DNA of 24,521 bases from CAZBWP01 sp964630265 (GCA_964630265.1 CAZVRW010000052.1:1-24521), one strand, 5' to 3'. Positions 1 to 8,022 are shown, counted from the stretch's first letter. Notes: generated by a model not told the origin, from the letters alone. Numbers and translations are program-made.

Positions 1-1
1 G

Positions 2-55
2 GGCGCCGACATCATCAACCGCTACCTGAAGATCAAGCGGTTGGAACTGATCTAG
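2..55 (+). CDS. 3' end of an upstream gene, unidentified
   Basis: The frame beginning at base 2 is open for 17 codons and stops with TAG at 53-55. The visible C-terminus reads GADIINRYLKIKRLELI. It ends 12 bases before the next start and its stop overlaps an AGGA that could serve as that gene's ribosome binding site, so it is probably the last gene of the operon that continues downstream. Seventeen residues are too few to name a family, and I do not recognise it. Confidence 0.4.
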   Translation, partial: GADIINRYLKIKRLELI

Positions 56-67
56 GACCGCGGGCCG

Positions 68-1093
68 ATGCCGCCGATCACCCTGAAAAGCACCAGCTTC
101 CGCCTGGAGCGCGAGGCGACGTGGCGCGAACTGGAGGATCTGGTCGCCCGCGCCGAGCGAGGCGGGCCCCGGGTGCTCAGCGCCGACGAATTGATGCGTC
201 TGCCGGTGCTCTACCGCGCCACGTTGTCGTCGCTGTCGGTAGCGCGCGGCATTTCCCTCGACCGCAATGTCGTCGACTACCTGGAGGCACTGGCCGGGCG
301 CGCCTATCTGGTCGTCCACGGTCCACGCACCACGTTTCTCGCCACGGTGCGCGACTTCCTCGCCATCGGCTTTCCGCGCGCCGTCCGCGAGTGCCGCCAC
401 CAACTCGCCATCGCCGCGGCCGTGCTGCTGCTGGGCATTGCCGTCGGCTGGGTGACCACGGGGCAGAACGAGGACAGGTTCTACGCCTTCGTCGACGCCG
501 AGCTGAGCAACGGGCGCGATCCCGCGGCATCGCGCGAGCAATTGGCGGCGGCCTTATTCTCCGGCGGCGATGCCGATGCGGATGCCTTGCATGCCTTCGC
601 CACCTTCCTGTTCACCCACAACGCCCGCATCGGTATCCTGGCGTTCGCCCTCGGCTTCGCCCTCGGTCTGCCGACGCTGATCCTCATCGTCACCAACGGC
701 TTGATGCTGGGCGCCTTCGCCGCGCTGCACGCCAACCGGGACCTCAATCTTGAATTCTGGAGCTGGATCCTGCCGCACGGGGTGACGGAGCTGCTTGCCG
801 TCGTGCTGTGCGGCGCCGCCGGCTTGGTGCTGGCGGAGGCGGTGATTTTTCCCGGCCGGCAGACGCGGCTGCAGAACCTGGCGCGCCGGGGGCGCGTCGC
901 CGGGCGGATCGTGCTCGGTGCCGTGCTGCTGTTCTTCATCGCCGGGCTGATCGAGGGCATCTTCCGCCAGTCGGTGCAGGACATCGGCCTGCGCTATGCC
1001 CTGGCGGCGGCGACGGCGGTGGTGTGGGGTCTCTATTTCGGCTTCGGTGGCCGTCGCAATGCCCCCCCGAACGAGGAAGGGCCTCGAGGGTGA
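68..1093 (+). CDS. SpoIIM-like (stage II sporulation protein M family) membrane protein
   Basis: This 341-aa protein matches the SpoIIM/DUF95 family in layout. A soluble N-terminal part of about 110 residues is rich in charged amino acids. It is followed by hydrophobic segments near residues 113-131, 185-225, 235-262 and 280-325. The family's hallmark is present as the PHGVTEL stretch near residue 237, preceded by the NGLMLGAF segment. In non-sporulating proteobacteria these proteins usually sit with RDD, MoxR or DUF58 genes; their biochemical role is unknown, and a part in envelope processes is inference only. The ATG at 68 has an AGGA ten bases upstream. Its stop overlaps the GTG start of the RDD gene by four bases (GTGA), so the two are probably translationally coupled and may work as a membrane pair. 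The name does not imply sporulation here. Confidence 0.85.
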   Translation: MPPITLKSTSFRLEREATWRELEDLVARAERGGPRVLSADELMRLPVLYRATLSSLSVARGISLDRNVVDYLEALAGRAYLVVHGPRTTFLATVRDFLAIGFPRAVRECRHQLAIAAAVLLLGIAVGWVTTGQNEDRFYAFVDAELSNGRDPAASREQLAAALFSGGDADADALHAFATFLFTHNARIGILAFALGFALGLPTLILIVTNGLMLGAFAALHANRDLNLEFWSWILPHGVTELLAVVLCGAAGLVLAEAVIFPGRQTRLQNLARRGRVAGRIVLGAVLLFFIAGLIEGIFRQSVQDIGLRYALAAATAVVWGLYFGFGGRRNAPPNEEGPRG

Positions 1094-2025
1094 GCGCGAG
1101 CGGCGCCCTTGAAGCGGCGGCGCGGGACTTGGTGACGCCGGAAGGTGTGCCGCTCCGCATTCGCCTCGCCGGTCGCGGCGACCGCGCCGGCGCGTTCCTC
1201 GTCGACATGCTGGCGATCGGCGGGGTGACGCTGGCGGCGGGCTTGGTCGCCATCTTCGGCCTGGCGTGGAGCATCGGCGACGCCCTGGCCACATCGGTGC
1301 TGCTGCTCGCCACCTTCCTGATCCGCGTCTTCTACTTCACCGCGTTCGAGTTGCGCTGGCAGGGGCAGACGCCGGGCAAGCGCCTGTTCAAGCTGCGCGT
1401 CATCGACCGAGACGGTGGCGCGCTGCGGGGCGATGCCGTGGTCGTCCGCAATTTCATGCGCGAAGTGGAGGTGTTCCTGCCGTTGACGCTGTATTTCGCC
1501 GGCGGCGCGCAATCGCCGGAAGGGCTCTGGGCGTTCGTCGCGCTCGGCTGGGTCGGGATCCTGATGCTGATGCCGCTGTTCAACCACGAGCGGCTCCGCG
1601 TCGGCGACATGGTCGCCGGCACCTGGGTGATCGAGGTACCGCGGCGCGTGCTGCTGCCGGATCTGGCGGCGGAGCGGGCGCTGGAGACAAAAGCGGCGCC
1701 CGCGGCGGCGGTCGAGCCCGGGATTGCGCCGATCACGTTCAGCCGCGCGCAGCTCGATGTTTACGGCATCTATGAGCTGCAGACGCTGGAGGAGGTGCTG
1801 CGCGGCGACCAGCAGCAGACCACCCGACACGACCGGGAGGAGATCGCGGGCCGCATTGCCCGCAAGATCGGCTGGCGGCCGCCGCCCGGCGGATCGCCCC
1901 CCGCCGCCGACGCGTTCCTCGCCGCCTTCTACGTGGCGCTCCGGGCGCACCTGGAAAAGCGCATGCTCCTCGGAGACCGCCGCGAGAGCAAGCATCACGC
2001 GGGAACGCCGCAGCAGCGTCGGTAA
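1090..2025 (+). CDS. RDD-family membrane protein with soluble C-terminal extension
   Basis: The frame is open from further upstream, but the GTG at 1090 gives a GTGA overlap with the preceding gene and an N-terminus (VSASGALEAA) suited to the family; the product is 311 aa. The RDD signature is clear: GDRAGAFLVDMLAIGG opens the first membrane segment (about residues 30-57), and the loop WQGQTPGKRLFKLRVI is the conserved TPGKR region. Further hydrophobic segments lie near residues 60-82, 125-142 and 145-165. After about residue 190 the protein becomes soluble and charged, ending in roughly 90 residues (from ITFSRAQLDVYGIYEL) not part of the core RDD fold. RDD proteins have been linked to transport in some bacteria, but no substrate can be read here. 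It ends nine bases from the convergent gene at 2035. Confidence 0.85.
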   Translation: MSASGALEAAARDLVTPEGVPLRIRLAGRGDRAGAFLVDMLAIGGVTLAAGLVAIFGLAWSIGDALATSVLLLATFLIRVFYFTAFELRWQGQTPGKRLFKLRVIDRDGGALRGDAVVVRNFMREVEVFLPLTLYFAGGAQSPEGLWAFVALGWVGILMLMPLFNHERLRVGDMVAGTWVIEVPRRVLLPDLAAERALETKAAPAAAVEPGIAPITFSRAQLDVYGIYELQTLEEVLRGDQQQTTRHDREEIAGRIARKIGWRPPPGGSPPAADAFLAAFYVALRAHLEKRMLLGDRRESKHHAGTPQQRR

Positions 2026-2034
2026 CCCAAGCCA

Positions 2035-2949
2035 TCAGTCGAAGACGGCGAACAACGTGTCGATCTCCGCGCCCTCTTTGCTGCGTTTGAGATAGTAATA
2101 GCCGACCGACGGCAGCACGACGAAGTAGACGACGGTGGCGAAGGCGAGGGCGGCGCCGGTAATGCCGGCGACCAGGCGGGAGAGCAGCGCCGGCACCCCC
2201 GCGGCATCCAGCATGTTGCCAAGCGCGCCGAGGAGCACGAACAGGCCCGCTGCGGCGGCAAGGGACAGCGTCACCACGGCGATGGCGTGCCAGCGGTAGC
2301 CCCGGGTCAGGTGCCAGGTGCGCCCCAGCGTGCTGGCGAAGCCGCCCCGTTCCACCACGGCGACCGGCACCAGCACCCAGAAGCCGGCGAGCACGTAGGC
2401 GATGAAGACCAAATAGGCGGCCGCCAGCAGCGCGGCCGCGGGCGCTGCCGCCAGTCCTTCCGGCGCGCCGCCCCACAGGACGTGCGCCAGGGCGTAGATC
2501 GGCAGCAGCAGCGGTGCCTGGATCAGGGTGAGCAGCACGATCCCGAGGCTGGCGATGCCAAGGACGGGCAGCACACAGGCGAGGCCGTGGCGCAGCGAGG
2601 CGCCGATCGGCGCGTGCCCCTGGCTCAACGCGGTGAACGCCCCGTGGACCAGCGACGCGATCAGCAGCAGTCCGCCCAACAGCACGGCGACGCCCACCAC
2701 CGCGCCACCGCCGAGCAGGCTTGCCGGCACGGCGAGACCGGACAGGGCCCGCTGAATGACGATGTCCAGATCACCCGCCATCAGGGCGACGGCAACGGCG
2801 CCCATCAGCAGCAGCGGACTGGTGACGACGGCGGCGATGACGAAGAACGCGAGGCCGTTGTCGACGACGACGCGCACCGTCCGGCCGATCACCCGGCCGA
2901 TGGCGAACTGGCCGGCCACCGGTTGCGGCGCGGATGCTCGAGCGGGCAT
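2035..2949 (-). CDS. Multi-pass inner-membrane protein, function unknown
   Basis: The 304-aa product is almost entirely hydrophobic, with about six membrane segments (near residues 30-60, 74-104, 124-155, 168-200, 220-245 and 258-285). The central stretch VAVVERGGFASTLGRTWHLT followed by RGYRW resembles the repeated amphipathic turn seen in YciC-like proteins and in the membrane domain of some glycerophosphodiester phosphodiesterases. No catalytic phosphodiesterase domain is present. The C-terminus YYYLKRSKEGAEIDTLFAVFD is charged and likely cytoplasmic. The ATG at 2949 is preceded by GGAG with seven bases of spacing. It faces the RDD gene across a nine-base gap and lies downstream of the rubredoxin gene on the same strand, separated by 97 bases with a small hairpin. 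I can assign only the membrane topology with confidence. Confidence 0.75.
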   Translation of the reverse strand: MPARASAPQPVAGQFAIGRVIGRTVRVVVDNGLAFFVIAAVVTSPLLLMGAVAVALMAGDLDIVIQRALSGLAVPASLLGGGAVVGVAVLLGGLLLIASLVHGAFTALSQGHAPIGASLRHGLACVLPVLGIASLGIVLLTLIQAPLLLPIYALAHVLWGGAPEGLAAAPAAALLAAAYLVFIAYVLAGFWVLVPVAVVERGGFASTLGRTWHLTRGYRWHAIAVVTLSLAAAAGLFVLLGALGNMLDAAGVPALLSRLVAGITGAALAFATVVYFVVLPSVGYYYLKRSKEGAEIDTLFAVFD

Positions 2950-2966
2950 GCGGACGCTCCCTGGCT

Positions 2967-2982
2967 GACGCGCAAGCGCGTC
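2967..2982. repeat. Short perfect hairpin between rubredoxin and membrane-protein genes
   Basis: GACGCG and CGCGTC form a perfect six-base stem around the four-base loop CAAG. It lies in the 97-bp gap between the rubredoxin stop and the next minus-strand start. No run of T follows on either strand, so it is not a canonical intrinsic terminator; it could aid 3'-end stability of the upstream transcript. Such short GC stems also arise by chance in DNA this rich in G and C. Confidence 0.3.
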
Positions 2983-3046
2983 TCCTCCGCAGCCTACCCG
3001 TCACGTCGGCAAAAGCAATCGGTTGGTGCCGGCAGGGGACCGTCGT

Positions 3047-3310
3047 CTACCAGAGATACTTGGGTGTGCCGCACTCCGGGCATTCCCAGTCGTCGGGCAA
3101 CTCGGCGAAAGGGATCCCGGGTGGGATGCCGTCCGCTGGCTCGCCGATTGCCGGATCGTAGAGGTGGCCGCACTCGGTCTCCGGGCACCGTACCGGCTTG
3201 AGGCTGTTGGCACCGACCGCCTCGGCGGTGAACGGCAGCGGGACGGCGGCGGCAACCAAAAGGGCGGCGCCGTGGCCGAGCGCCCGTCGGCGGCTCATGG
3301 CGCGGTGCAT
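3047..3310 (-). CDS. Exported rubredoxin with C-x4-C / C-x2-C iron site
   Basis: The 87-aa product has an N-terminal signal (SRRRALGH at residues 6-13, then a hydrophobic stretch to about residue 31) and a rubredoxin domain. Conserved rubredoxin landmarks are YDP (51-53), GIPPGIPFAELPDDW (61-75) and CPECG (77-81). Rubredoxins bind one iron through four cysteines and carry single electrons. Here the first pair is C42-x4-C47 instead of the usual C-x2-C, followed by the normal C77-x2-C80. The three arginines after serine suggest Tat export of a pre-folded iron protein. The ATG at 3310 overlaps the reductase stop by one base (TGATG) and has GGAGG seven bases upstream inside that gene; an alternative ATG lies four codons in. 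The tight overlap makes it a likely redox partner of the reductase, which is inference. Confidence 0.88.
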   Translation of the reverse strand: MHRAMSRRRALGHGAALLVAAAVPLPFTAEAVGANSLKPVRCPETECGHLYDPAIGEPADGIPPGIPFAELPDDWECPECGTPKYLW

Positions 3311-5751
3311 CAGACCCCCTCCACGATGGTTGGTGGATCATAGGCGGTGACCGTCGGCGGCGGTCCCTCGAACCGCTCGATCTCGACCAGCGCCGTCTGT
3401 GCGGTGCAGCCCTGGCCGAGCCTCGACGTGCCGACGTCGCGGGTCACCAGGTTGGGATTGCCCTGCTTGTCGAGGCTGCCGCTGGTTCCCGGCCTCTCCG
3501 GATCGAACCAGCCGCCCTCCTGCATGCAGACGACTCCCGGGCGGATCCGGTCGGTGACGACGAGGCCGGCGAGCGCGGCGCCGCGATCGTTGAACAGGCG
3601 AACCAAGTCGCCGTCGACGAGTCCGCGCGCCAGCGCATCCACGGGGTTGATCCACACGGGCTCACGCCCGGCCACCTTGTTGGCGCGGCTGAGCGGCGCA
3701 TTGTCCATCTGGCTGTGCAGCCGGAATTGCGGATGGGTCGACAGCAGGTGCAGGGGGTACCGTTTCGCCAGGGGGCTTCCCAGCCACTCGTCAGGATCGA
3801 TCCAGGTCGGCTGTCCGGGACAGTCGTCGTAGCGGAAGCCGGCAATGCGTTCGGACGCCAGTTCGATCCGGCCGGACGGCGTGCGCAGCGCGTTCTCTTG
3901 CGGATCCGCGCGGAAATCGGCGAGGTAGACGTAATCGGCATTGGCCTCCGGCATGGCGACAAAGCCCGCCTCCCAGAACGCCTCGAACGTCGGCAGGTCG
4001 ACACCGGCGCGGGCGGCACTGTCGCGCGTCTCCTGCCAGAGGGCGCGCAGCCAGCCCATCTCGTCCCGCCCTTCGGTGAAGTCCTGGCCGAAGCCCAGCC
4101 GTTCCGCCAAGTCGGCAAAGATCTCGAAATCGCTGCGCGCCTCGCCCACCGGCGGGATCACCCGCGGCTGGGCAAAGATATAGCGATCGCGGGTCGAGCC
4201 GCCGATGTCGTTGCGCTCCAGTGTCGTCGTCGCCGGCAGGACGATATCGGCGTGTTTGGCAGTGGCTGTCCACCAAGGTTCGTGAACGATAATCGTCTCC
4301 GGTCGCCGCCAAGCCTTGATCAGTCGATTGAGATCCTGATGATGGTGGAACGGGTTGCCCCCGGCCCAGTAGATCAGCCGCACGTCGGGATAGGTGAACC
4401 GGCGGCCGTTGAAGTCGAAGCCGCCGCCGGGCTCGAGCAGCGCGTCGGCGATGCGGGCGACGGGGATACGCGCCTTGACCGGGTTCCGCCCGAGCTTGAT
4501 GCCGGCGACGGCCATCGTCGGCCGGGGCTGGCCGACGCCGTTGGTCGACGTGTAGGCGAAGCTGAAGCCACCGCCGGGCAGGCCGATCTGCCCGAGCAGC
4601 GCGGCCAGCAACACCGTCGCCCACCACGCCTGCTCGCCGTGCGCCGCGCGCTGCAAGGACCAACTGGTCATGATCAGCGTGCGCTTGGCTGCCATCTGGC
4701 GAGCGAGACCGCGGATCGTCGCCCCGGCCACCTCGGTGATCGCCGCCGCCCACTCCGGTGTCTTCGGCGTGCCGTCGGTCTCGCCCAGCACGTAGGCGCG
4801 GACGCGCTCGAAGCCGACGGTGTAACGTTCCACGAAGTCCGCGTCATACAGGCCCTCGACGATCAGGGTATGGGCGATCGCCAACATCAAGGCCGTGTCG
4901 GTATTGGGGCGCGGCGCAATCCACTCGGCGTTGAGGCTGATCGTCTCATCTTCACGGATCGGATTGATAACGACCATCTCGATGCCGCGAGCGCGGGCGT
5001 GGCGGAACCATTTCTCGGTGGAGTGCTCGCCACCACCACCCCAGGTGATCTGCGCGTTCTTGAAGGCCGCGCCGCCGAACATCACCAGCAACTCGCTGTG
5101 CTCGATGATCATCGGCCAGGCGGTCATCGGACCGCCGATGGACTCATTGGAGCCGACGATGTGCGGCAGCAGCACCATGCCAGCGCCGTAGGAATAGTTG
5201 GTCAGGTCGTCGACGTAGCCGCCGAAGCCGCCGAGGAAGCGCCCGGTCAGCACGTCGGCGGCATGCAGCCGGCCAGCGCTCGTCCACCCGTAGGAGCCGC
5301 CGTAGATCGCTTCGTTGCCGTAAGTCTCCTTCACCCGGTTGAGTTCGCCGGCCACCAGGTCGAGCGCGTGCTGCCATGAGACGCGGACAAAGGGTTCGGC
5401 GCCACGGCGCTCCGTCGCGCCCGGGCCTTGCTCCAGCCAGCCCTTGCGGACCGCCGGATGGGCGACGCGGGCCCGATCGTGGACGAGGGCGGGAAAGTTG
5501 CTGATCATTGGCGTCGGAAAAGGGTCGCCGGGGAAGGGGATGACACCGACCAGCCGGTCGCCCTCGGTTTCCGCCAGGAAGGCGCCCCAGTGCGAATTGG
5601 TGAGGGTGCGCACCCGAGCGACGGCGGCGGCAACGCCGGGAAGGCCGGCAAGCGCGGCGGCCGCGGTTCCCGTGAGAAGAAAGGTGCGCCGCGAGAGCTT
5701 GATGATGCTTCGGGGATCGCTGGTTCGTTGCTTCGTCGGGAACGTGCCCAT
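3310..5751 (-). CDS. Tat-exported DMSO/TMAO reductase-family molybdoenzyme
   Basis: The protein is 813 aa from the ATG at 5751, which has GGAG six bases upstream; the open frame continues to 6363, but that part is a shadow of phoX. A Tat signal is visible (SRRTFLL at 20-26, hydrophobic to about 45). The mature part follows periplasmic DMSO reductase (DorA) throughout: NSHWGAF (52-58), GGSYGWTSAGRLH (151-163), and NYSYGAG with the predicted molybdenum-ligand serine at 187. The tyrosine and tryptophan of SYGW correspond to DorA Tyr114 and Trp116; that tyrosine is reported as kept in S-oxide reductases and absent from TMAO reductase, favouring S-oxides. Downstream blocks include AGGNPFHHHQDLNR and STHPQFRLHSQMDN. 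There is no N-terminal iron-sulphur cysteine motif, as expected for this branch. BisC-type sulphoxide reductase is an alternative name. No cytochrome or TorD-like chaperone gene is adjacent. Confidence 0.9.
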   Translation of the reverse strand: MGTFPTKQRTSDPRSIIKLSRRTFLLTGTAAAALAGLPGVAAAVARVRTLTNSHWGAFLAETEGDRLVGVIPFPGDPFPTPMISNFPALVHDRARVAHPAVRKGWLEQGPGATERRGAEPFVRVSWQHALDLVAGELNRVKETYGNEAIYGGSYGWTSAGRLHAADVLTGRFLGGFGGYVDDLTNYSYGAGMVLLPHIVGSNESIGGPMTAWPMIIEHSELLVMFGGAAFKNAQITWGGGGEHSTEKWFRHARARGIEMVVINPIREDETISLNAEWIAPRPNTDTALMLAIAHTLIVEGLYDADFVERYTVGFERVRAYVLGETDGTPKTPEWAAAITEVAGATIRGLARQMAAKRTLIMTSWSLQRAAHGEQAWWATVLLAALLGQIGLPGGGFSFAYTSTNGVGQPRPTMAVAGIKLGRNPVKARIPVARIADALLEPGGGFDFNGRRFTYPDVRLIYWAGGNPFHHHQDLNRLIKAWRRPETIIVHEPWWTATAKHADIVLPATTTLERNDIGGSTRDRYIFAQPRVIPPVGEARSDFEIFADLAERLGFGQDFTEGRDEMGWLRALWQETRDSAARAGVDLPTFEAFWEAGFVAMPEANADYVYLADFRADPQENALRTPSGRIELASERIAGFRYDDCPGQPTWIDPDEWLGSPLAKRYPLHLLSTHPQFRLHSQMDNAPLSRANKVAGREPVWINPVDALARGLVDGDLVRLFNDRGAALAGLVVTDRIRPGVVCMQEGGWFDPERPGTSGSLDKQGNPNLVTRDVGTSRLGQGCTAQTALVEIERFEGPPPTVTAYDPPTIVEGV

Positions 5752-5790
5752 GACTGGCTCCAGCGGAATAGTCCATCGGCCCCGAGACCG

Positions 5791-5830
5791 AGCGGGGGGA
5801 GGCGCCCCCCGCTCGTGCCCGCTTCGGGCA
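5791..5830. repeat. Two tandem hairpins between phoX and the reductase gene
   Basis: AGCGGGGGG at 5791-5799 pairs perfectly with CCCCCCGCT at 5805-5813 around a five-base loop. Immediately after it, TGCCCG at 5816-5821 pairs with CGGGCA at 5825-5830 around a three-base loop. Both lie in the 91-bp gap between the phoX stop and the reductase start. No T run follows on the minus strand, so this looks like a transcript-stabilising or attenuating structure, not a classical intrinsic terminator. Confidence 0.6.
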
Positions 5831-5842
5831 TGGAACGGCGCG

Positions 5843-7843
5843 TCAAGCGCCGATGACGCCGCCGCCCTGCTTGGTGATGGCGACGACGGATGGCCGTACC
5901 GGCATGTCGGACTTGAAGTCCGGCCAGCGCGTCGCCGGATCCTCGAAGGTCGAGTCCCGCTCGAAGCCCGGGAAGGCCTTGGCACCGTCCGAGGCCGGAT
6001 GCTGCACGGCGACGAACAGGGTCGTCGTGTCCGGCGTGAAGATGGGGCCGCACATTTCGGCACCGATGGGTACGCGATAGAACATCCTGCCGGTGCCGCG
6101 CAGATCGCCTTCAGTCTCCAGGGCCCAGACGCCGTCGGCGGTGCCGGACTTGGCCCAGTTGCTGCCCTGGTCGGTGGTGATCCAAAGCCGCCCGAGACCG
6201 TCGACGGCGCAGTTGTCGGGCGCGGCAAACCAACCGTTGGCCGACGTCGCCGGGTTCCACATGGCGCCGACCTCGGCAACCGACGGATCGCCGCACTTAA
6301 CGAGGATGTCCCAGGTGCCGGTGGTCGCGGCGTGGTCGTCGCCGGTCGGCGTGATCTCGACAATGTGGCCGAAGGTGTTGTCGGGCCGCGGGTTGATGGC
6401 GTCGACCTGATCTTCCTTCCGCTTCGTGTTGTTGGTCAACAGCATGTAGACCTTGTTGGTCGTCGGGTGTGGCTCCACGTCCTCCGGCCGATCCATGGGC
6501 GTGGCGCCGAGCAGGTCGGCGGCACGCCGCGTCTCGATCAGCACCTCGGCCTGGCTGCTGAAGCCGTTCTCGGCGGTGAGCGGGCCCTGCCCGAAGACCA
6601 GCGGCAGCCAATTCACGCTGCCGTCATCGTTGAACTTGGCGACATAGAGCGTGCCGTTGTCGAGCAGATCCATGTTTGCCGCCCGATTGTTCGGATCGAA
6701 CGTGCCTTCGGTGACGAACTTGTAGAGATATTCGAAGCGCTGGTCGTCCCCGGAGTAGACGACGACGCGGCCGTCCTTGTTGATGATCGACTCCGCGCCC
6801 TCGTGCTTGAAGCGGCCGAGCGCGGTGCGCTTCTTCGGCGTCGACGTGGGATCCAGCGGATCGATCTCGACGATCCAGCCGAAGCGGTTGGCTTCGTTCA
6901 TCTCCTTGTTGACGTCAAAGCGGTCGTGGAACTGCCCCCAGGGGTAGCGCGCGTTCTTGCCGCCGACGCCGTAACGGTCATGGTTGCGCTGTTCGGCCAG
7001 GTCCGCGGTCTCACCCGAGAAATACTGGTGGAAGTTCTCTTCCGCCGTCAGAAAGGTGCCCCAGGGCGAGATGCCGCCGGCGCAATTGTTGAGGGTGCCG
7101 ATCACCTTGCGGCCGGTGGCGTCGGCCGAGGTCTTCATCCGGTCGCTGCCGGCGGCCGGGCCGGTGATCTCGATCTCCGAGGCGAGCATGGTGACGCGGC
7201 GATTATTGGGACTGCCGCCGACCACGGACCACACGCCGCCATCCTGCTTGACCTCGAGCACCGTGCAACCGTGCGCGGCCAATTCGATGTCGACGATGTC
7301 CTTGGTGTATTTGGCTGGATCGACCTTGCGATCCTCGCCGGTCAGGCCGGGGAACATGATCGCGGGGTTGGTGTACTCATGGTTGGCGCAAAGCAGGCCG
7401 TGCGATGGGTTCTTCGAGCCGAGCGGCAGGCCGATGTAGCCGAGGTAGTCGTTGTTGTAGCCGAACTGCTTCTCCTGGGCGGCGGCGGTCTGGTTCATTG
7501 GGTCGAAGTCCGGTGCCCCGGCCTCGACGGGATCGCCCCAGCGGATCAGGATGTTCATGTCGTAGCCGGGGGCGACGTGGTGTGTCTCGTCGGCGCCGTG
7601 CTCGATCTCCTCGAAGACGTAGCGGCCCATCGCGGCGTGGGCGCTCCGCGTCGTCGCCAGCGCCAGCGGCCCCATGGTGGCGGCGATGGCGGTGACGCCA
7701 AGCGCGCCCCGCATCACGTCGCGGCGGCTGAAGCGCGTGGCGACCACATCGCCGAAGGTCGGCGCGGTCAGCGGATTGGTGGGGATATCATCGCTGTCGA
7801 GAGCGGCGTTTTCGGAGTAGTCCTGACGTTCTTGGTCGGTCAT
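5843..7843 (-). CDS. phoX: PhoX-family alkaline phosphatase, Tat-exported
   Basis: The 666-aa product is a PhoX (DUF839) protein. PhoX enzymes are monomeric periplasmic phosphatases using calcium and iron that release phosphate from organic esters. A long N-terminus leads into a Tat signal (SRRDVMRG at 39-46, hydrophobic to about 65, AHA near 70). Conserved PhoX blocks follow: GYIGLPLGS (135-143), CANHEYTNP (152-160), and NNCAGGISPWGTFLTAEEN (252-270) with a lone cysteine (254) and paired glutamates (268-269) of the type used for the metal site. The beta-propeller continues to the C-terminus. The ATG at 7843 has GGAAGGAG upstream. It is the first gene of a minus-strand set with the reductase and rubredoxin genes, and divergent from the acyl-CoA dehydrogenase. 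I found no convincing Pho box in the 258-bp divergent region. Confidence 0.92.
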   Translation of the reverse strand: MTDQERQDYSENAALDSDDIPTNPLTAPTFGDVVATRFSRRDVMRGALGVTAIAATMGPLALATTRSAHAAMGRYVFEEIEHGADETHHVAPGYDMNILIRWGDPVEAGAPDFDPMNQTAAAQEKQFGYNNDYLGYIGLPLGSKNPSHGLLCANHEYTNPAIMFPGLTGEDRKVDPAKYTKDIVDIELAAHGCTVLEVKQDGGVWSVVGGSPNNRRVTMLASEIEITGPAAGSDRMKTSADATGRKVIGTLNNCAGGISPWGTFLTAEENFHQYFSGETADLAEQRNHDRYGVGGKNARYPWGQFHDRFDVNKEMNEANRFGWIVEIDPLDPTSTPKKRTALGRFKHEGAESIINKDGRVVVYSGDDQRFEYLYKFVTEGTFDPNNRAANMDLLDNGTLYVAKFNDDGSVNWLPLVFGQGPLTAENGFSSQAEVLIETRRAADLLGATPMDRPEDVEPHPTTNKVYMLLTNNTKRKEDQVDAINPRPDNTFGHIVEITPTGDDHAATTGTWDILVKCGDPSVAEVGAMWNPATSANGWFAAPDNCAVDGLGRLWITTDQGSNWAKSGTADGVWALETEGDLRGTGRMFYRVPIGAEMCGPIFTPDTTTLFVAVQHPASDGAKAFPGFERDSTFEDPATRWPDFKSDMPVRPSVVAITKQGGGVIGA

Positions 7844-8022
7844 GCGTTCTGGCTCCTTCCCATGGGTGTGTGGCCGAAAGGCGCTGGCGAAGCCGACACG
7901 CGAATAAGTCTGCTCCGTCTGACCTCCTGTATAGCGACCCCGTGTGACGGACTGATGATGGTCTTATTACCCGATTGTGGCAGCATCCATCATGGCGAAG
8001 CGGCTTTGTTGCCGGCGACAAA

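Noticed and set aside
3715..5379. A 554-codon open frame on the plus strand across the molybdoenzyme gene
   Set aside because: It is the complement of a well-recognised reductase and has shadow-like composition.
5752..6363. Upstream extension of the molybdoenzyme frame by 204 codons
   Set aside because: The extension overlaps phoX in another frame and reads as low-complexity R/P/S sequence; the ATG at 5751 gives a proper Tat signal and Shine-Dalgarno.
7917..7960. Possible Pho box upstream of phoX
   Set aside because: CTGTATAG and GTGTGACG resemble half-sites loosely, but the two 7-base repeats at 11-base spacing of a real Pho box are not there.
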